Assembly: GCF_031191185.1 (NCBI RefSeq)
Contig: NZ_CP133465.1
Span: 554,001 to 618,000, forward strand
Origin: Prevotella nigrescens
Lineage (GTDB): Bacteria; Bacteroidota; Bacteroidia; Bacteroidales; Bacteroidaceae
Direction: 5' to 3'
DNA: 64,000 bases
Both the position numbers and the translations under genes were made by a program. Below are positions 1 through 9,844 of this stretch, in pieces (position 1 is the first letter of the stretch; each line of letters opens with the position of its first letter). Under the pieces are notes generated by a model. The model saw only the letters and a program-made list of their open reading frames with translations. It ran no database searches and had not been told where the DNA came from.

Positions 1-178
1 ACACTCCTCTCTTTTATTTATTGCATGTCATATAGTAAGCCAATAGACTGCTTTCCTAACAATTGACGAACGAAATACACGAGAAAGGCATATGAAAGCT
101 TGCATATTCATGAAATTAACGTTATTTTTGCGAAGTCTAATGACACTTAAATCATTTATTCACTAATATCATTGTGTT

Positions 179-2764
179 ATGAAACAAAAACTATTTACCA
201 ACGGAAACTTTAGGGGTTTCATCGCATTAGTATGTATGTTGCTATCGGCATCGGTAGCTTTTGCACAGAAAACGGTGCACGTAGAAGAAGCAGGAACATT
301 GAAAGACAAGCTGACGGAAGAGGAAATGCTTTCTCTTACGGAACTTACGCTGACAGGAAACCTAAACGGCACGGACATTCTCTTTATTCGTGCCATGGGT
401 GGAAGCACCATTGCGGGCGGAAAGACCGACGGAAAACTGCAGGTGCTCGACCTTTCGGGGGCGAACATTGTGGCAGGTGGCGACACTTATTATTATGTCA
501 ATGAAGATTTGGAATACGGCACAAAGGATAACACCCTCTCGATTAATATGTTTTGCAAGTGCGAGCAGTTGCGCAAGATAACGGTGCCCAATAGCGTTAC
601 ATCTATTGAGAAGAACGCTTTCTTGCTATGCGACAATCTTACAGAAATTATTGTAAAGCCTGAAAACAAGAACTTTAAGACGGCAGAGGGTGTGCTTTTC
701 GACAAGGATATGACTACCTTGATGAAGTGCCCCGACGGAAAGACGGGTACGTACACCATTCCTGAAGGCACGGTAAAACTCTTAGGCGACGCTTTCTCGA
801 ACACCGAAAAGCTTGAGAAACTTGTTATTCCTGCATCGCTTGACGATATCGGCAGCAGCGGTTCGGTGCCTTTCTACATCTGCAACGCTATGAAAGCGTT
901 TGAGGTTCATAAGGATAATAAGACCTTTGCGTCTGTAGACGGCGTGCTTTTCGATAAGAACATAGAAACGCTTTTGAAGTATCCGAAGGGCAGAAGCGGC
1001 GAGTATGTGGTGCCCGAAACGGTGAAGAAGATTGACAAATATTCGTTCTATGAGGTTTACGAGCTTACGAAGATAACCTTGCCGAAGTCGCTCACCGAGA
1101 TAGCAAGCTCGGCATTTGCACACATAAAGAAATTAACGACCATTACCTTGCCCGAAAATCTTGAGCAGATTGGCTTTGGCGTGTTTATGAATTGTACGGG
1201 ACTGACCGAAGTTCACGCCCTTGCTGCTGCGCCTCCCTATTGTGGTTCGATGGCGTTCTATAACGTGGACTTCGACCAATGCAAGCTGTTTGTTCCTCAC
1301 GGAAAGCTGAACGTTTACAAAATATCTACGCCTTGGTCGTCGTTCAAGCATATTGAAGAAGCTGCAGAGAAGGCTTATGTAACCTTTACGACCAGCAAGA
1401 ATATTGGCAGCGAGGTTGTTTTCCATATTGTCGGCGAGGATATGACGTTCGACGGAATTAAGTTCTTGAAGACGGAAGATGTATTGGGCGAGAAGTTTGA
1501 CTACTATCAGGTTACGAAGAAAGATGTAAGAATCGAAGGCAGAATTACGGATATGAGTGTCGATAACTTTGAAGTGGAAGCCCTTGATGTAAGCCATTGT
1601 CCTATGCTGAAGGTACTAAGTTGTAAGAACGGCAAGTTGGAGAAGTTGGAATTGTCTAATAACAAAGACCTCGACACTTTGATTTGCAGCTACTGCGGAC
1701 TGAAGGAATTGGATATTACGCAGTGCGGAAAGCTTGTTTTCGTGGATTGCGACGAGAACGAACTTACGAAACTCGATGTCAGCAAGAACCTTCTTCTGAA
1801 CTTCCTTTCAGCAAACAAGAACAAGATTGGCAGCATTGACGTGAGTGCGCAGAAGTATCTTGAAACGCTTTCGCTGAACGGTACAGACATAGAGAAGCTG
1901 AACGTAACGAACAATCCATATTTGCAGAACCTGTTTGCGAACGAGAATAAACTCTCCGAACTCAATCTTACGAAGAATACCAACATACAGGAATTGCAGT
2001 TGGCAAAGAACAATTTCGCGTCGTTCTCGCTCAATTCGCCTACGCTGAAGAAACTTTATATCAACGACAACAAGCTGAAGGCGATGACGCTCGACCTTCC
2101 TGAACTGGAATTGCTCTGTGCTTACAACAACGAGATGGCAGAACTCGACTTGTCGAAGTTGAAGAACGTGAACACGCTTTCGCTTCACCATAACCTGCTG
2201 ACCGATGTAAATATGAAGGCACTCGAAGAGTTGGAGTACATCTGGATAGACAACAACAAGCTGAAAGCGTTGGATTTGTCGCAAAACCAAATGATTTTAA
2301 CCGTAGTATGCTATTCAAATGAGCTTTCTGCCAAGGCTTGCAAGTCGCTTATGGAGGGACTTCCGCAGCGTAACGAGAGCGACATTGCCGAAATAATCAT
2401 CGTCGATACGAAGGGAACAGAGGGCAATGTCTGCACGAAATCGGCTGTGGCGGTTGCAAAGGCAAAGCAGTGGAACGTGATAGACTATGTTGGCGGTACG
2501 GAAGGTTATCCCGGTTTGTCTTACGAGGGCGTTGATGACCCAACGGGTGTGCAGGGCATCGAGGCTGACGGCAGCACAGCAGAGTTTGTCGTTACCGATG
2601 GAAAGATACTGTTCAACGGCAATTGCGGACGGGTTGTGCTCTATAATGCACAAGGCGCAGCGGTGCGTTCGCTCGACAATCCTACAGTGATAGACCTCGG
2701 CGATATGCCGCGCGGTGTCTACATCGTAACCTTCAATGGAGCTTCAACGAAGTTCGTTCATTAA
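179..2764 (+). CDS. BspA-like leucine-rich-repeat surface protein, T9SS-sorted
   Basis: 861-residue exported protein. It starts with a signal peptide (hydrophobic stretch about residues 12-28, ending ASVAFAQ). Residues about 100-370 carry BspA/LRR_5-type repeats with the recurring pattern 'TIPEGTVKLLGDAF' and two 'GVLFDK' segments. Residues about 460-760 carry a second series of short repeats of the type 'LTKLDVSKN', as in internalin-like Bacteroidota proteins. The last 75 residues resemble a type IX secretion sorting domain (a 'VVLYNAQGAAV' strand, then 'GVYIVTFNG'). Family members are surface-exposed and often bind host proteins or other bacteria; the ligand here cannot be read from sequence. 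The gene stands alone, with a strong terminator directly downstream and a convergent gene of the same general class beyond it. Confidence 0.85.
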   Translation: MKQKLFTNGNFRGFIALVCMLLSASVAFAQKTVHVEEAGTLKDKLTEEEMLSLTELTLTGNLNGTDILFIRAMGGSTIAGGKTDGKLQVLDLSGANIVAGGDTYYYVNEDLEYGTKDNTLSINMFCKCEQLRKITVPNSVTSIEKNAFLLCDNLTEIIVKPENKNFKTAEGVLFDKDMTTLMKCPDGKTGTYTIPEGTVKLLGDAFSNTEKLEKLVIPASLDDIGSSGSVPFYICNAMKAFEVHKDNKTFASVDGVLFDKNIETLLKYPKGRSGEYVVPETVKKIDKYSFYEVYELTKITLPKSLTEIASSAFAHIKKLTTITLPENLEQIGFGVFMNCTGLTEVHALAAAPPYCGSMAFYNVDFDQCKLFVPHGKLNVYKISTPWSSFKHIEEAAEKAYVTFTTSKNIGSEVVFHIVGEDMTFDGIKFLKTEDVLGEKFDYYQVTKKDVRIEGRITDMSVDNFEVEALDVSHCPMLKVLSCKNGKLEKLELSNNKDLDTLICSYCGLKELDITQCGKLVFVDCDENELTKLDVSKNLLLNFLSANKNKIGSIDVSAQKYLETLSLNGTDIEKLNVTNNPYLQNLFANENKLSELNLTKNTNIQELQLAKNNFASFSLNSPTLKKLYINDNKLKAMTLDLPELELLCAYNNEMAELDLSKLKNVNTLSLHHNLLTDVNMKALEELEYIWIDNNKLKALDLSQNQMILTVVCYSNELSAKACKSLMEGLPQRNESDIAEIIIVDTKGTEGNVCTKSAVAVAKAKQWNVIDYVGGTEGYPGLSYEGVDDPTGVQGIEADGSTAEFVVTDGKILFNGNCGRVVLYNAQGAAVRSLDNPTVIDLGDMPRGVYIVTFNGASTKFVH

Positions 2765-2788
2765 CATAAGTATCTGTTATTATTTTTG

Positions 2789-2824
2789 ACGGCGGAACAA
2801 CGCGATGTTGTTCCGCCGTTTTTG
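2789..2824 (+). terminator. Rho-independent terminator after the BspA-like gene
   Basis: A perfect stem (ACGGCGGAACAAC, loop GCGAT, then GTTGTTCCGCCGT) followed by a T-run. It lies 25 bp after the stop codon of the upstream gene. Confidence 0.9.
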
Positions 2825-2873
2825 TATACTCACTATGCTGTCAATGAATTATCATACCGTTGTCAATTAAAAA

Positions 2874-2918
2874 AAGTAGGAGATAAAACACCTATTGGTT
2901 GGTATTTACCTCCTACTT
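2874..2918. terminator. Hairpin between convergent genes
   Basis: AAGTAGGAG-A-TAAA pairs with TTTA-C-CTCCTACTT across a loop of about 17 nt. An A-run lies on the left side, so it would serve as a terminator for transcripts coming from the right (the minus-strand gene ending at 3021). Confidence 0.6.
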
Positions 2919-3020
2919 GATTATTTACCTATTCTCCAGCATTTGCCACACGAGCTATTCGGTATATGGGAATAGTTCGTGTTTTCGCATCTTGTAATAT
3001 GCAGCAAATTGTTTTATCCA

Positions 3021-5021
3021 TCAATGCATGCGCTTAAATGTCTTGCCATCTACCTGAATGAATATCACACCCTGGCTATCACCTTTCTGAATAGAAAGAA
3101 GCTGAAGACCACCCTTGCACACATCTTGTTTCAGAATACGTCCGTTGATGTCATACACCCTGATGTCCCTGCCTTGCAAACTTTGAGGCGTATTAATTTG
3201 CAACAATCCATTGCCAATGAAGCATACGTTAATATCTTCTCTGCCCTCCGGCAGGTTTAATCCCGTAGGATTTTCTTTTCCCTCATAGAGGTTTTTACCA
3301 TTGTTTTCTTTGTTCTTATAGTCATAAACCTTCCAATTGCGCTTGTTGGCAACTTCTACGTCTTTCTTTGTACACTGGTTTTCTTCCGTGGGATTCGTGG
3401 TATCGACAACATAAAATTCACCCTTTTTATTATCTTCTCTCACCGGCAACATGTTGCATAGCGATTTCATTTCCTGCCCTTTGATTTGATTACAGAAGCA
3501 ATATACAGCTTCCAGCTGCTTTAGATTTTCATCAAGAGCGATGCTGGAGAGGGCATTGTGCTCACACGAAAGCATTCGTAGACCGTTAAGACCCTTTAAG
3601 TTTAGCTTTGTAAGTTTGTTCTTCTGGGCATAAATACTCTCAATGAGGGCATTCTTGCTTAAATCAACTTCTTGGAGCTGATTATTCTCAAATGCAATTG
3701 TCCGAAGGTTTATGCAGGGTTTTACATTGAGTTCTTTAAGTTCATTGTTCGAAATAAATAATGTAGTCAGTGCATTATTATTGTCAAAGTTTGCTGCCGA
3801 GAGTTTGTTGGTGTTGAGTGATAGCAAAACCAGTTCTTTGTTTTCACTCAGATCTATTTCCGTTAATTCATTTTCATACCCTAACAATTCTTTGAGTTTC
3901 TTGTTGCTGTTAAGTTTCAATGTCTGAAGTTCGTTCTTTGAACAATTAAGAGTCTCCAACTCTGTGCATTCTTCAACATTGAGTGCGGTAAGGTGATTGC
4001 CCATACACACAAGTTTGCTTAGCTTGCCATAAATGTTTATTTTTTCTCCACTGATGGGCAGGCGCACTTGCTGATTAAATACATTTTGTTCCTCACCGTA
4101 GTCATATTCATTGTTGTTATTCAAGTCAATCCAAACGCTATCAACCTCTTGTTCGGGAACACCGATATTGAGTAGCCACTCACCGCTTTGCTTGGAGGTG
4201 GTCAAGATAGCCTTAGGCTTTGACGTAAGATAACGATTGTGGTCTGAACCAGAATAATCAAGTTGCCCTGTGAAGTATTTTACGTCCCATTTCTTGGTCT
4301 TGGCTTGTTCTACCGAAGTTTTCAGAATCTCGTTCTTCTCCTTCTCGTCTATACTGTAAAGTACAAATAACCTGCCTGCTGTATTTTCTTGTGAACGGTC
4401 CGGAAGACTCTCCACTAACTTTTGCATGGCATCGGCTGTAAGCCTATTTTTAAAGCAGTCTATTCTCACCAACTTGCTGCAACCGGACACTTCAAGTTTA
4501 TCAAGTTCATTGTCGTTCACGTCCAGTTCTTCCATCGCAGGACTTTGGACAGGCAGTGCAATACTGTTGAGTTTGCAACCACTAACATTAACCTTCTTAA
4601 GATTGGCATTTCCTGAAAGGTCCAATGAAGTGAGTCCTTTAGAATAAGTGCATTTTAGCTTTTGAAGATTGGGGTTGTTCTTAATATTGATTGCAGCAAT
4701 TGCATTGTCTTTGCTACCACAGTCAATATCAATGACAGGTCCATAAATCCTCAAGGTCTTTGCTGTACGTGGTCTACTGTACCAATACCATTCCCACATA
4801 CCGATGGTTTCGTTCTCGTCTTTTTGTCCGTTGTTATTCAGGTCTACCCATACTTTGGCTTTATCTTCATCGTTAGCCACCGCAAGCGATAGCCCCCACT
4901 TACCAGTTTCTTGTTCTGATGTAAGCTCAATATACGGTTCTCCGGGAGAAGTTTGAGCCATGCAAACATTGCTGGACAGAGCAATTGCTGCAGTCATTAA
5001 TAGAGAATAATTTCTTTGCAT
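3021..5021 (-). CDS. Exported leucine-rich-repeat protein, T9SS-sorted
   Basis: 666 residues from the ATG at 5021, chosen because it places a signal peptide (MQRNYSLLMTAAIALSS, then NVCMAQ) at the N terminus; an upstream in-frame ATG at 5075 would put 18 charged residues before it. Two blocks contain short leucine-rich repeats of the form 'LTALNVEECTELETLNCSKN', each preceded by a strand-rich segment with 'VWIDLNNNG' (residues about 55-65 and again near 285). That segment resembles a small beta-sandwich module. The C-terminal 70 residues look like a type IX secretion sorting domain ('IRVYDINGRIL', then 'GVIFIQVDGKTFK'). It is probably a surface or secreted adhesin-like protein and is related in architecture to the neighbour at 179-2764, though not a close copy. 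Confidence 0.8.
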   Translation of the reverse strand: MQRNYSLLMTAAIALSSNVCMAQTSPGEPYIELTSEQETGKWGLSLAVANDEDKAKVWVDLNNNGQKDENETIGMWEWYWYSRPRTAKTLRIYGPVIDIDCGSKDNAIAAINIKNNPNLQKLKCTYSKGLTSLDLSGNANLKKVNVSGCKLNSIALPVQSPAMEELDVNDNELDKLEVSGCSKLVRIDCFKNRLTADAMQKLVESLPDRSQENTAGRLFVLYSIDEKEKNEILKTSVEQAKTKKWDVKYFTGQLDYSGSDHNRYLTSKPKAILTTSKQSGEWLLNIGVPEQEVDSVWIDLNNNNEYDYGEEQNVFNQQVRLPISGEKINIYGKLSKLVCMGNHLTALNVEECTELETLNCSKNELQTLKLNSNKKLKELLGYENELTEIDLSENKELVLLSLNTNKLSAANFDNNNALTTLFISNNELKELNVKPCINLRTIAFENNQLQEVDLSKNALIESIYAQKNKLTKLNLKGLNGLRMLSCEHNALSSIALDENLKQLEAVYCFCNQIKGQEMKSLCNMLPVREDNKKGEFYVVDTTNPTEENQCTKKDVEVANKRNWKVYDYKNKENNGKNLYEGKENPTGLNLPEGREDINVCFIGNGLLQINTPQSLQGRDIRVYDINGRILKQDVCKGGLQLLSIQKGDSQGVIFIQVDGKTFKRMH

Positions 5022-5134
5022 ACTTTGATTGTTTTTAAAAAATGAATATTCTATTTGCTTCCAAATTAATTTCAAGGAATAAGCCTTATCCTACTCCTCC
5101 ATTTCTGACAAGTTATACATTGGCAATAATTTAG

Positions 5135-5275
5135 TTAAGAGAGTTTTTTGATTAGCTTTCCATCTTGACTTTCATATTTATAAATCGTGCAAGGCTTCTC
5201 TGTGTGGTTTTGTACAATGGCAATATTCCCTATTAACAAGAATATACAAGCCAAAGAAAAGAATGCTTTTTTCAT
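5135..5275 (-). CDS. Small exported peptide, 46 residues, unknown
   Basis: From the ATG at 5275 the peptide begins MKKAFFSLACIFLLIGN, a convincing signal peptide or single membrane anchor, followed by about 25 polar residues ending in GKLIKKLS. An AGGAG-like sequence lies about 10 bp upstream of this ATG; the in-frame ATG at 5323 has weaker support. It lies 114 bp upstream of the leucine-rich-repeat gene on the same strand, so the two may be co-transcribed. No family is recognised. Confidence 0.4.
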   Translation of the reverse strand: MKKAFFSLACIFLLIGNIAIVQNHTEKPCTIYKYESQDGKLIKKLS

Positions 5276-6028
5276 ATTACATAAATCTCCTATATGCAGC
5301 GGATTGTTTAGTTTAATCATCAAAACCTAAAGGAAAAAGCCGATAAGGTTAGATGAATGCGTTTTATCCAGCTTCCTGCTGCATGGAAGAGGATATATAA
5401 TTAAATCCGTACAAATATACTATTATTTTTTAAGAAAAGCAAAATGAGGCTATAATAACATTACATTCTTGCAAAATTATTCCATAATATTCTAATAAAA
5501 TCCGAAGCAATCCTTTCTATTATTACTTGGAAAAACGCTATCAAATTAAAGAAGACAACCTTATTGATTGGTTTAAAACAGTTTACTGTGGATAGTTACG
5601 AAAGACTGCTGCCCTGTAAATACTTTTCAACGGAGCAGGTTCTACAAAGCGACTCACTAACAACATAATGAGAAAGATATTGTTTTGCATTTCAAAAGAG
5701 ACTGTTTTACCGTGCAAAACAGCCTCTTTTACCGTGCAAAAGAATGGGTTTTGTAATGTGTTGATAGATAACAGGTTATGCGATAGGTAAGTTTGTGAAA
5801 AATATTTACGCTCTTATCGTCTTCTGTCTGCTTCTATAATACAGTGTACAGAGGTTGCTATCTGGAAAGATAAAAAGGGCTTTTTACTCGAAGAGTGGTA
5901 AATATGGGCTTGATTTTTCTACATTATCACCTCTCTTAATTATTCGTATTAAACTGTTATACAGTATTAAATATTAAATAATTAACAATTATTGGCACTG
6001 TAAAGTTGCTTTTATTACGAATTAATCG
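5276..6028. other. Intergenic, AT-rich, no gene seen; holds a 22-bp-period repeat
   Basis: About 750 bp between the small exported peptide and the BlaI-type gene promoter. No open frame with coding character is seen. The only structure is the repeat at 5683-5770, reported separately. Confidence 0.6.
5683..5770. repeat. 22-bp-period palindromic repeat cluster
   Basis: TTTTGCA, TTTTACCG, TTTTACCG and TTTTGTAA begin at 5683, 5705, 5727 and 5749, exactly 22 bp apart. The unit CTGTTTT-ACCGTGC-AAAACAG (about 5702-5722) is a perfect inverted repeat, and AAAAGAG/CTCTTTT flanks it (5694-5730). A related cluster with the same period lies at 60159-60260. It could form hairpins or act as a protein-binding array. 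It is not a CRISPR array, because there are no unique spacers. Confidence 0.7.
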
Positions 6029-6036
6029 TAAATTTG
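6006..6036 (+). promoter_or_regulatory. Bacteroidota-type promoter for the BlaI-like gene
   Basis: TTG at 6006-6008, 20 bp, then TAAATTTG at 6029-6036. This matches the primary sigma consensus of the phylum (-33 TTG, -7 TAnnTTTG) and sits about 30 bp before the ATG. Confidence 0.75.
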
Positions 6037-6065
6037 CAACAGAAACAATCAAACCCAATTCGGAT

Positions 6066-6434
6066 ATGGAAAAGCTGACAAAACAAGAAGAAGAAGTTAT
6101 GTTGCAAGTATGGCGACTTGGCAACTGCACAACGAAAGATATATTGCAACAATTGGAGGAACCCAAACCACCCTACACAACCGTGGCTTCGGTGATGAAC
6201 AACCTGAAGCGCAAAGGGTATATAGCGGCAAAACAGCATGGGTTGGTCTATCATTTCACTCCTAAAATAGCCCAGACCGATTACAAGTCAGACTTCATGA
6301 GCAACTTCGTAGGCAACTATTTCAAGAACTCGTTCCGCGAGATGGTATCGTTCTTTGCCAAGGAAGACAAGATTTCACCGGAGGATTTGAAAGACATTAT
6401 CAGCGAGATAGAAAGGGGAAAGGATACAGAATAA
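6066..6434 (+). CDS. BlaI/MecI-family transcriptional repressor
   Basis: 122 residues from the ATG at 6066 (MEKLTKQEEEVMLQVW); the upstream frame is non-coding in character and overlaps the promoter. The BlaI/MecI signature is clear: a winged helix with 'VMLQVWRLGNCTTKDILQQL', then 'PPYTTVASVMNNLKRKGYI', followed by a dimerisation helix. Family members repress a membrane metalloprotease gene and are inactivated through it. The next gene is exactly such an M56 protein, so the two form a BlaI/BlaR1-like sensory pair. In Bacteroidota these pairs often lack a beta-lactamase partner, as here; the signal is unknown. Confidence 0.9.
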   Translation: MEKLTKQEEEVMLQVWRLGNCTTKDILQQLEEPKPPYTTVASVMNNLKRKGYIAAKQHGLVYHFTPKIAQTDYKSDFMSNFVGNYFKNSFREMVSFFAKEDKISPEDLKDIISEIERGKDTE

Positions 6435-6513
6435 GATGCAAATGCTGTAAAGGTGTCTTTCTGAATTACTCCAAGATGTATCTTCAACACGTTAAACTTA
6501 AGATGTAACGGAT

Positions 6514-7956
6514 ATGACGATGTACCTATTGAAACTAAACCTTGCCCTCATCGTGCTCTTTGGTTTTTACAAACTGATGTTTTCGGGCGATACATTCTTC
6601 GCGTTGCGCAGGGCAACGCTTATCGGAATGTACCTTGTTGCGATGTTGGTGCCGGGACTGAACTGCTCTTATTGGATAAACAAGAGCGTGGGAATGGTAT
6701 CGATGGCAAACGAATATGCTGCCATTGTCCTGCCGGCTGTAACCGTAACACCGGGTGGTGGAGGTTCGATAGGCTGGGAAACTACGGCGATGACTATATA
6801 TACTATGGTGGCTTGTCTGTTGTTGCTGCGCTTCTTCTGGCAGTTGGTGTCCATCGTAAGGCTGAGGAATAAATGCAGAACAACCGATATAAATGGAACG
6901 AAAGTGTATCTTTTGGAAAGCGACGAAGGACCTTTCTCGTTCTTCAACTGGATTTTCATCAACCCGACGAAGCACAACAGACAGGAAACAGACGAGATAA
7001 TGACGCACGAACTGGCTCATTGCAGGCAGCTTCACTCCGTAGATATCCTCTTTACAGAACTGTTTGCCATCGTCTTTTGGGCAAATCCGTTCGTGTGGTT
7101 GCTGAAGCGTGAAGTGCGGTTGAACCTCGAATATCTTGCCGACAACAATGTCTTGGCAGGCGGAACGGACAGCAAGAAATACCAATACCATTTGCTTGGA
7201 TTGGCATATAGAAAGAATGTAGCTACTATTTCAAATAATTTTAATGTTTTACCTCTTAAAAAGCGTATCAAAATGATGAACAAAAAACGAACAAAGAGAA
7301 TAGCAAAAGTAAAGTATGCACTTTACATTCCGTTGGCAGCAATGCTGCTTGTTGTGAGCAACATCGAAACAGTTGCACGCGATATAGCCAACGTTGCGAA
7401 GGCAATGCCTATGGCAAAGGCAAGTGTTAAACAGGAAAAGATGGTGGATTTGTCATTTGGCAACAAGGCTACTGTAGCAGTAGAAAGTCGAAAGAATGTG
7501 CAGTCTACGGAAGCAATTGAACGCAAAGACAACAAGATGGAAGTACAAGCGGACAACCGCAACAGTGAAATGTCGGCTCAAAAAGTAGAAGAAACGACAG
7601 AAGTTGCAAACGAAGAGTCTGCAGAGAAGGGACCAAAGAAAAGCCCGAAGAAAGTGTACGAGTACATAGAAAATATGCCTACCTTCAATGGAAACCTTAA
7701 CCAATGGTTACTTCAGAATATGAAATATCCAGTTGAGGCTATGAACAAAAAAGAGCAAGGAAAGGTTATTGTGCAATTCATCGTATCGGAAAATGGTGAA
7801 GTTTCAGAGCCAAAGATTATCCGTTCGGTTTCTCCGGCACTCGATGAGGAGGCTTGCCGCATAGTGTTGGCTATGCCGAAATGGAACCCGGGCAAGCTAA
7901 AAGGGAAACCAGTTGCTGTGCGTTACATGCTGCCTATAACGTTCAGATTGCAATGA
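6514..7956 (+). CDS. M56 BlaR1-like membrane metallopeptidase with C-terminal TonB domain
   Basis: 480 residues. Hydrophobic segments near residues 5-18, 35-52 and 90-112 give the usual M56 membrane topology. The zinc-binding motif HELAH is at residues 165-169, in the context 'MTHELAHCRQLHSVDI', followed by 'FWANPFVWLLKREVRLNLEYLAD'-type residues. Another membrane helix lies near residues 270-288, then a charged linker. The last 80 residues form a TonB C-terminal domain ('GKVIVQFIVSENGEV'). The M56-TonB fusion is typical of Bacteroidota. The gene follows the BlaI-like repressor by 79 bp and probably forms its sensor/protease partner. The TonB tail could couple it to an outer-membrane receptor; that is inference. 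Confidence 0.9.
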   Translation: MTMYLLKLNLALIVLFGFYKLMFSGDTFFALRRATLIGMYLVAMLVPGLNCSYWINKSVGMVSMANEYAAIVLPAVTVTPGGGGSIGWETTAMTIYTMVACLLLLRFFWQLVSIVRLRNKCRTTDINGTKVYLLESDEGPFSFFNWIFINPTKHNRQETDEIMTHELAHCRQLHSVDILFTELFAIVFWANPFVWLLKREVRLNLEYLADNNVLAGGTDSKKYQYHLLGLAYRKNVATISNNFNVLPLKKRIKMMNKKRTKRIAKVKYALYIPLAAMLLVVSNIETVARDIANVAKAMPMAKASVKQEKMVDLSFGNKATVAVESRKNVQSTEAIERKDNKMEVQADNRNSEMSAQKVEETTEVANEESAEKGPKKSPKKVYEYIENMPTFNGNLNQWLLQNMKYPVEAMNKKEQGKVIVQFIVSENGEVSEPKIIRSVSPALDEEACRIVLAMPKWNPGKLKGKPVAVRYMLPITFRLQ

Positions 7957-7986
7957 CAATAGGTAAACATACCATTTTGTAATCGT

Positions 7987-8023
7987 TTCTGTGGGACTGC
8001 AACCGTTTAAAAGTCCCACAGAA
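7987..8023 (+). terminator. Hairpin after the M56 gene
   Basis: TTCTGTGGGACT pairs perfectly with AGTCCCACAGAA over a 13-nt loop. There is no strong T-run after it, so it may be a weak terminator or an mRNA-stabilising stem. Confidence 0.6.
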
Positions 8024-8068
8024 TTCCTTATCTAAACATCTATCGAGCACGTTCTAAACCAATTATCC

Positions 8069-9010
8069 ATGCGGAAGACATTCCTCCTTCTTGTAGTCTT
8101 GTGCAGCTTCAGCCTGCACGCAATGGCGCAAAACCGCCGGCAACTTATTGAAAAAGGCGACAGTTGCATGAAAGCTTACAACTATTTCCACGCCATTTCG
8201 CACTATAAGCAGGCGCAGACACTGGGCGACGACAATGCCATACGCATGAAACTTGCCTCGTGCCACTATCTCCGTACGGCATATAAGCAATGTGCAGATA
8301 TGCTGAAAACCATTCCCGAAGACAGCCTTACCCACGATGCACTGCGCGAAATGTACTATGCGCAGGGAGCAATGCAACAAACAACGTTACAGACTTATTG
8401 GGGAATGACGCTTATAGAGAAGTTTCCGATGGACGGACACATCGTTGCCGACCTTATGAAAGTATTTTTAAACCAAGAAGACAGCAATCCTAACATGGCA
8501 GTTCTGTATGGCGAACGCTATTGTAAAGTCGATTCCGACAATGTGGAAGTGAACCGTACACTGGGCGAAGCCTATTTCTTGAATCGTAAATACGAGCAGT
8601 GCATTGCTATATATAATAAGGTGATGGCAGCAGGCGATACCACTTACAACGCACTTTACTATACGGCAGGCGCATACGAATACTTGGAAAAGTTCGATTC
8701 GGCAGCCCTTTACTTCGCAAAAGCGGTGGAACGAGACCCCAAAATGGCAGTTGGGAACTATCGTTTAGGCGTTGTGGAAAACCAACTCGGTCGCTACGAT
8801 GCAGCCATAGAGCATTTGCGAACCGCTGCAACACTTTACGAACCGAACAAAACCATCATGTTCGAAATATACAAGAATATGGGCGACGCCAAAAACAGCC
8901 TGAAACAATTAAAGGAAGCCTATCTTTATTGGGGCTATGCTCTGGCTTATACCGACGATAAGGAGTTGAAAGAGAAACGTCTGGAACTGAAGAAGCGGCT
9001 CAATCTGTAA
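8069..9010 (+). CDS. Periplasmic tetratricopeptide-repeat protein
   Basis: 313 residues with a signal peptide (MRKTFLLLVVLCSFSLHAMAQ). The rest is helical with recognisable TPR units, for example 'GNYRLGVVENQLGRYDAAIEHL' near residues 227-248 and 'YYTAGAYEYLEKFDSAALYFAKA' just before it. TPRs are protein-binding scaffolds, so the partner cannot be named. It lies 112 bp downstream of the BlaR1-like gene with a hairpin between, so it may be a separate unit or the last gene of that operon. Confidence 0.8.
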   Translation: MRKTFLLLVVLCSFSLHAMAQNRRQLIEKGDSCMKAYNYFHAISHYKQAQTLGDDNAIRMKLASCHYLRTAYKQCADMLKTIPEDSLTHDALREMYYAQGAMQQTTLQTYWGMTLIEKFPMDGHIVADLMKVFLNQEDSNPNMAVLYGERYCKVDSDNVEVNRTLGEAYFLNRKYEQCIAIYNKVMAAGDTTYNALYYTAGAYEYLEKFDSAALYFAKAVERDPKMAVGNYRLGVVENQLGRYDAAIEHLRTAATLYEPNKTIMFEIYKNMGDAKNSLKQLKEAYLYWGYALAYTDDKELKEKRLELKKRLNL

Positions 9011-9844
9011 TCTTGAAAAACATGCTATGGGGCGAAACGAGACTTAGAGTTACTATAAAGATGACACAAAAAGGAATGTGTATGGTCTATCAGCTCCGTT
9101 CATGGAAGATATTTTAACCCAAGTCGTTCATTAGAGCATAAGTAGATTTCGTTTTATTGTTAAGCAGATTGATTGGCTTTATAACGAAGACGTAGCGGGG
9201 TATGCCAAGTTAGAAAGGCAATCAAGATGCCGACAAGAAAATGGAAGATGGCAGGAAGTAAAATTATTAACAAGATATGATGATGTTACGGTTTAATGAA
9301 CCAATTTGGATTAAAATTTTTTCATTTCGTAATAATAACTTTAAATTTTGTAACTACAGATTTTCATTATAAATTTCTGTGCCATTACAACTCGTTTATT
9401 TATAGATATTTGAAGAGGCATTTTTATAATATAATCTACATTTGTTACCACTTGTTTTTATGTCTGCTAATTCAGTACACGTAAATAGAACTCTATAGTA
9501 AAATGGTAAACTTAATTTAAAGTAGCCGAAAAATATAAATACTTTATGCATTTTGGCACAATTTACACCCCACTTTCTTTAAATGTATATGCAGATAGGT
9601 CATAATTTGGTTTTGTATAAATAGTATGTAATATTGTTAATTTAATTCAAAGTATTTAAAAGATATTAAGTTTCTGTGAATTTACTTGTACCTTTACAAA
9701 TAATTCTGAACACTTAATGCTATAAGTGTATGGGCACTTCATCGTATGAATAAGATTACGAGCTAAATTCAAAAAAGTGAACCTAACGGATTGAAGAAAT
9801 TTTAAACAATATAATTTAAAACATTAACTTAAACATCATTCATT
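9011..9844. other. Long AT-rich intergenic region, no gene seen
   Basis: 834 bp without a credible gene; the open stretches present have no coding character or start context. The last 200 bp precede an exported-protein operon and probably hold its promoter, with TACCTTTA near 9689 as a possible -7 element, but no clear -33 TTG was found. Confidence 0.5.

Noticed and set aside
179-5021. Recent duplication of the two leucine-rich-repeat genes
   Set aside because: They share architecture and some repeat types but the sequences are clearly different.
9296-9484. 62-codon open frame with ATG in the AT-rich gap
   Set aside because: Phe/Tyr/Ile-rich product typical of random AT-rich DNA, no ribosome binding site, no neighbour relation.
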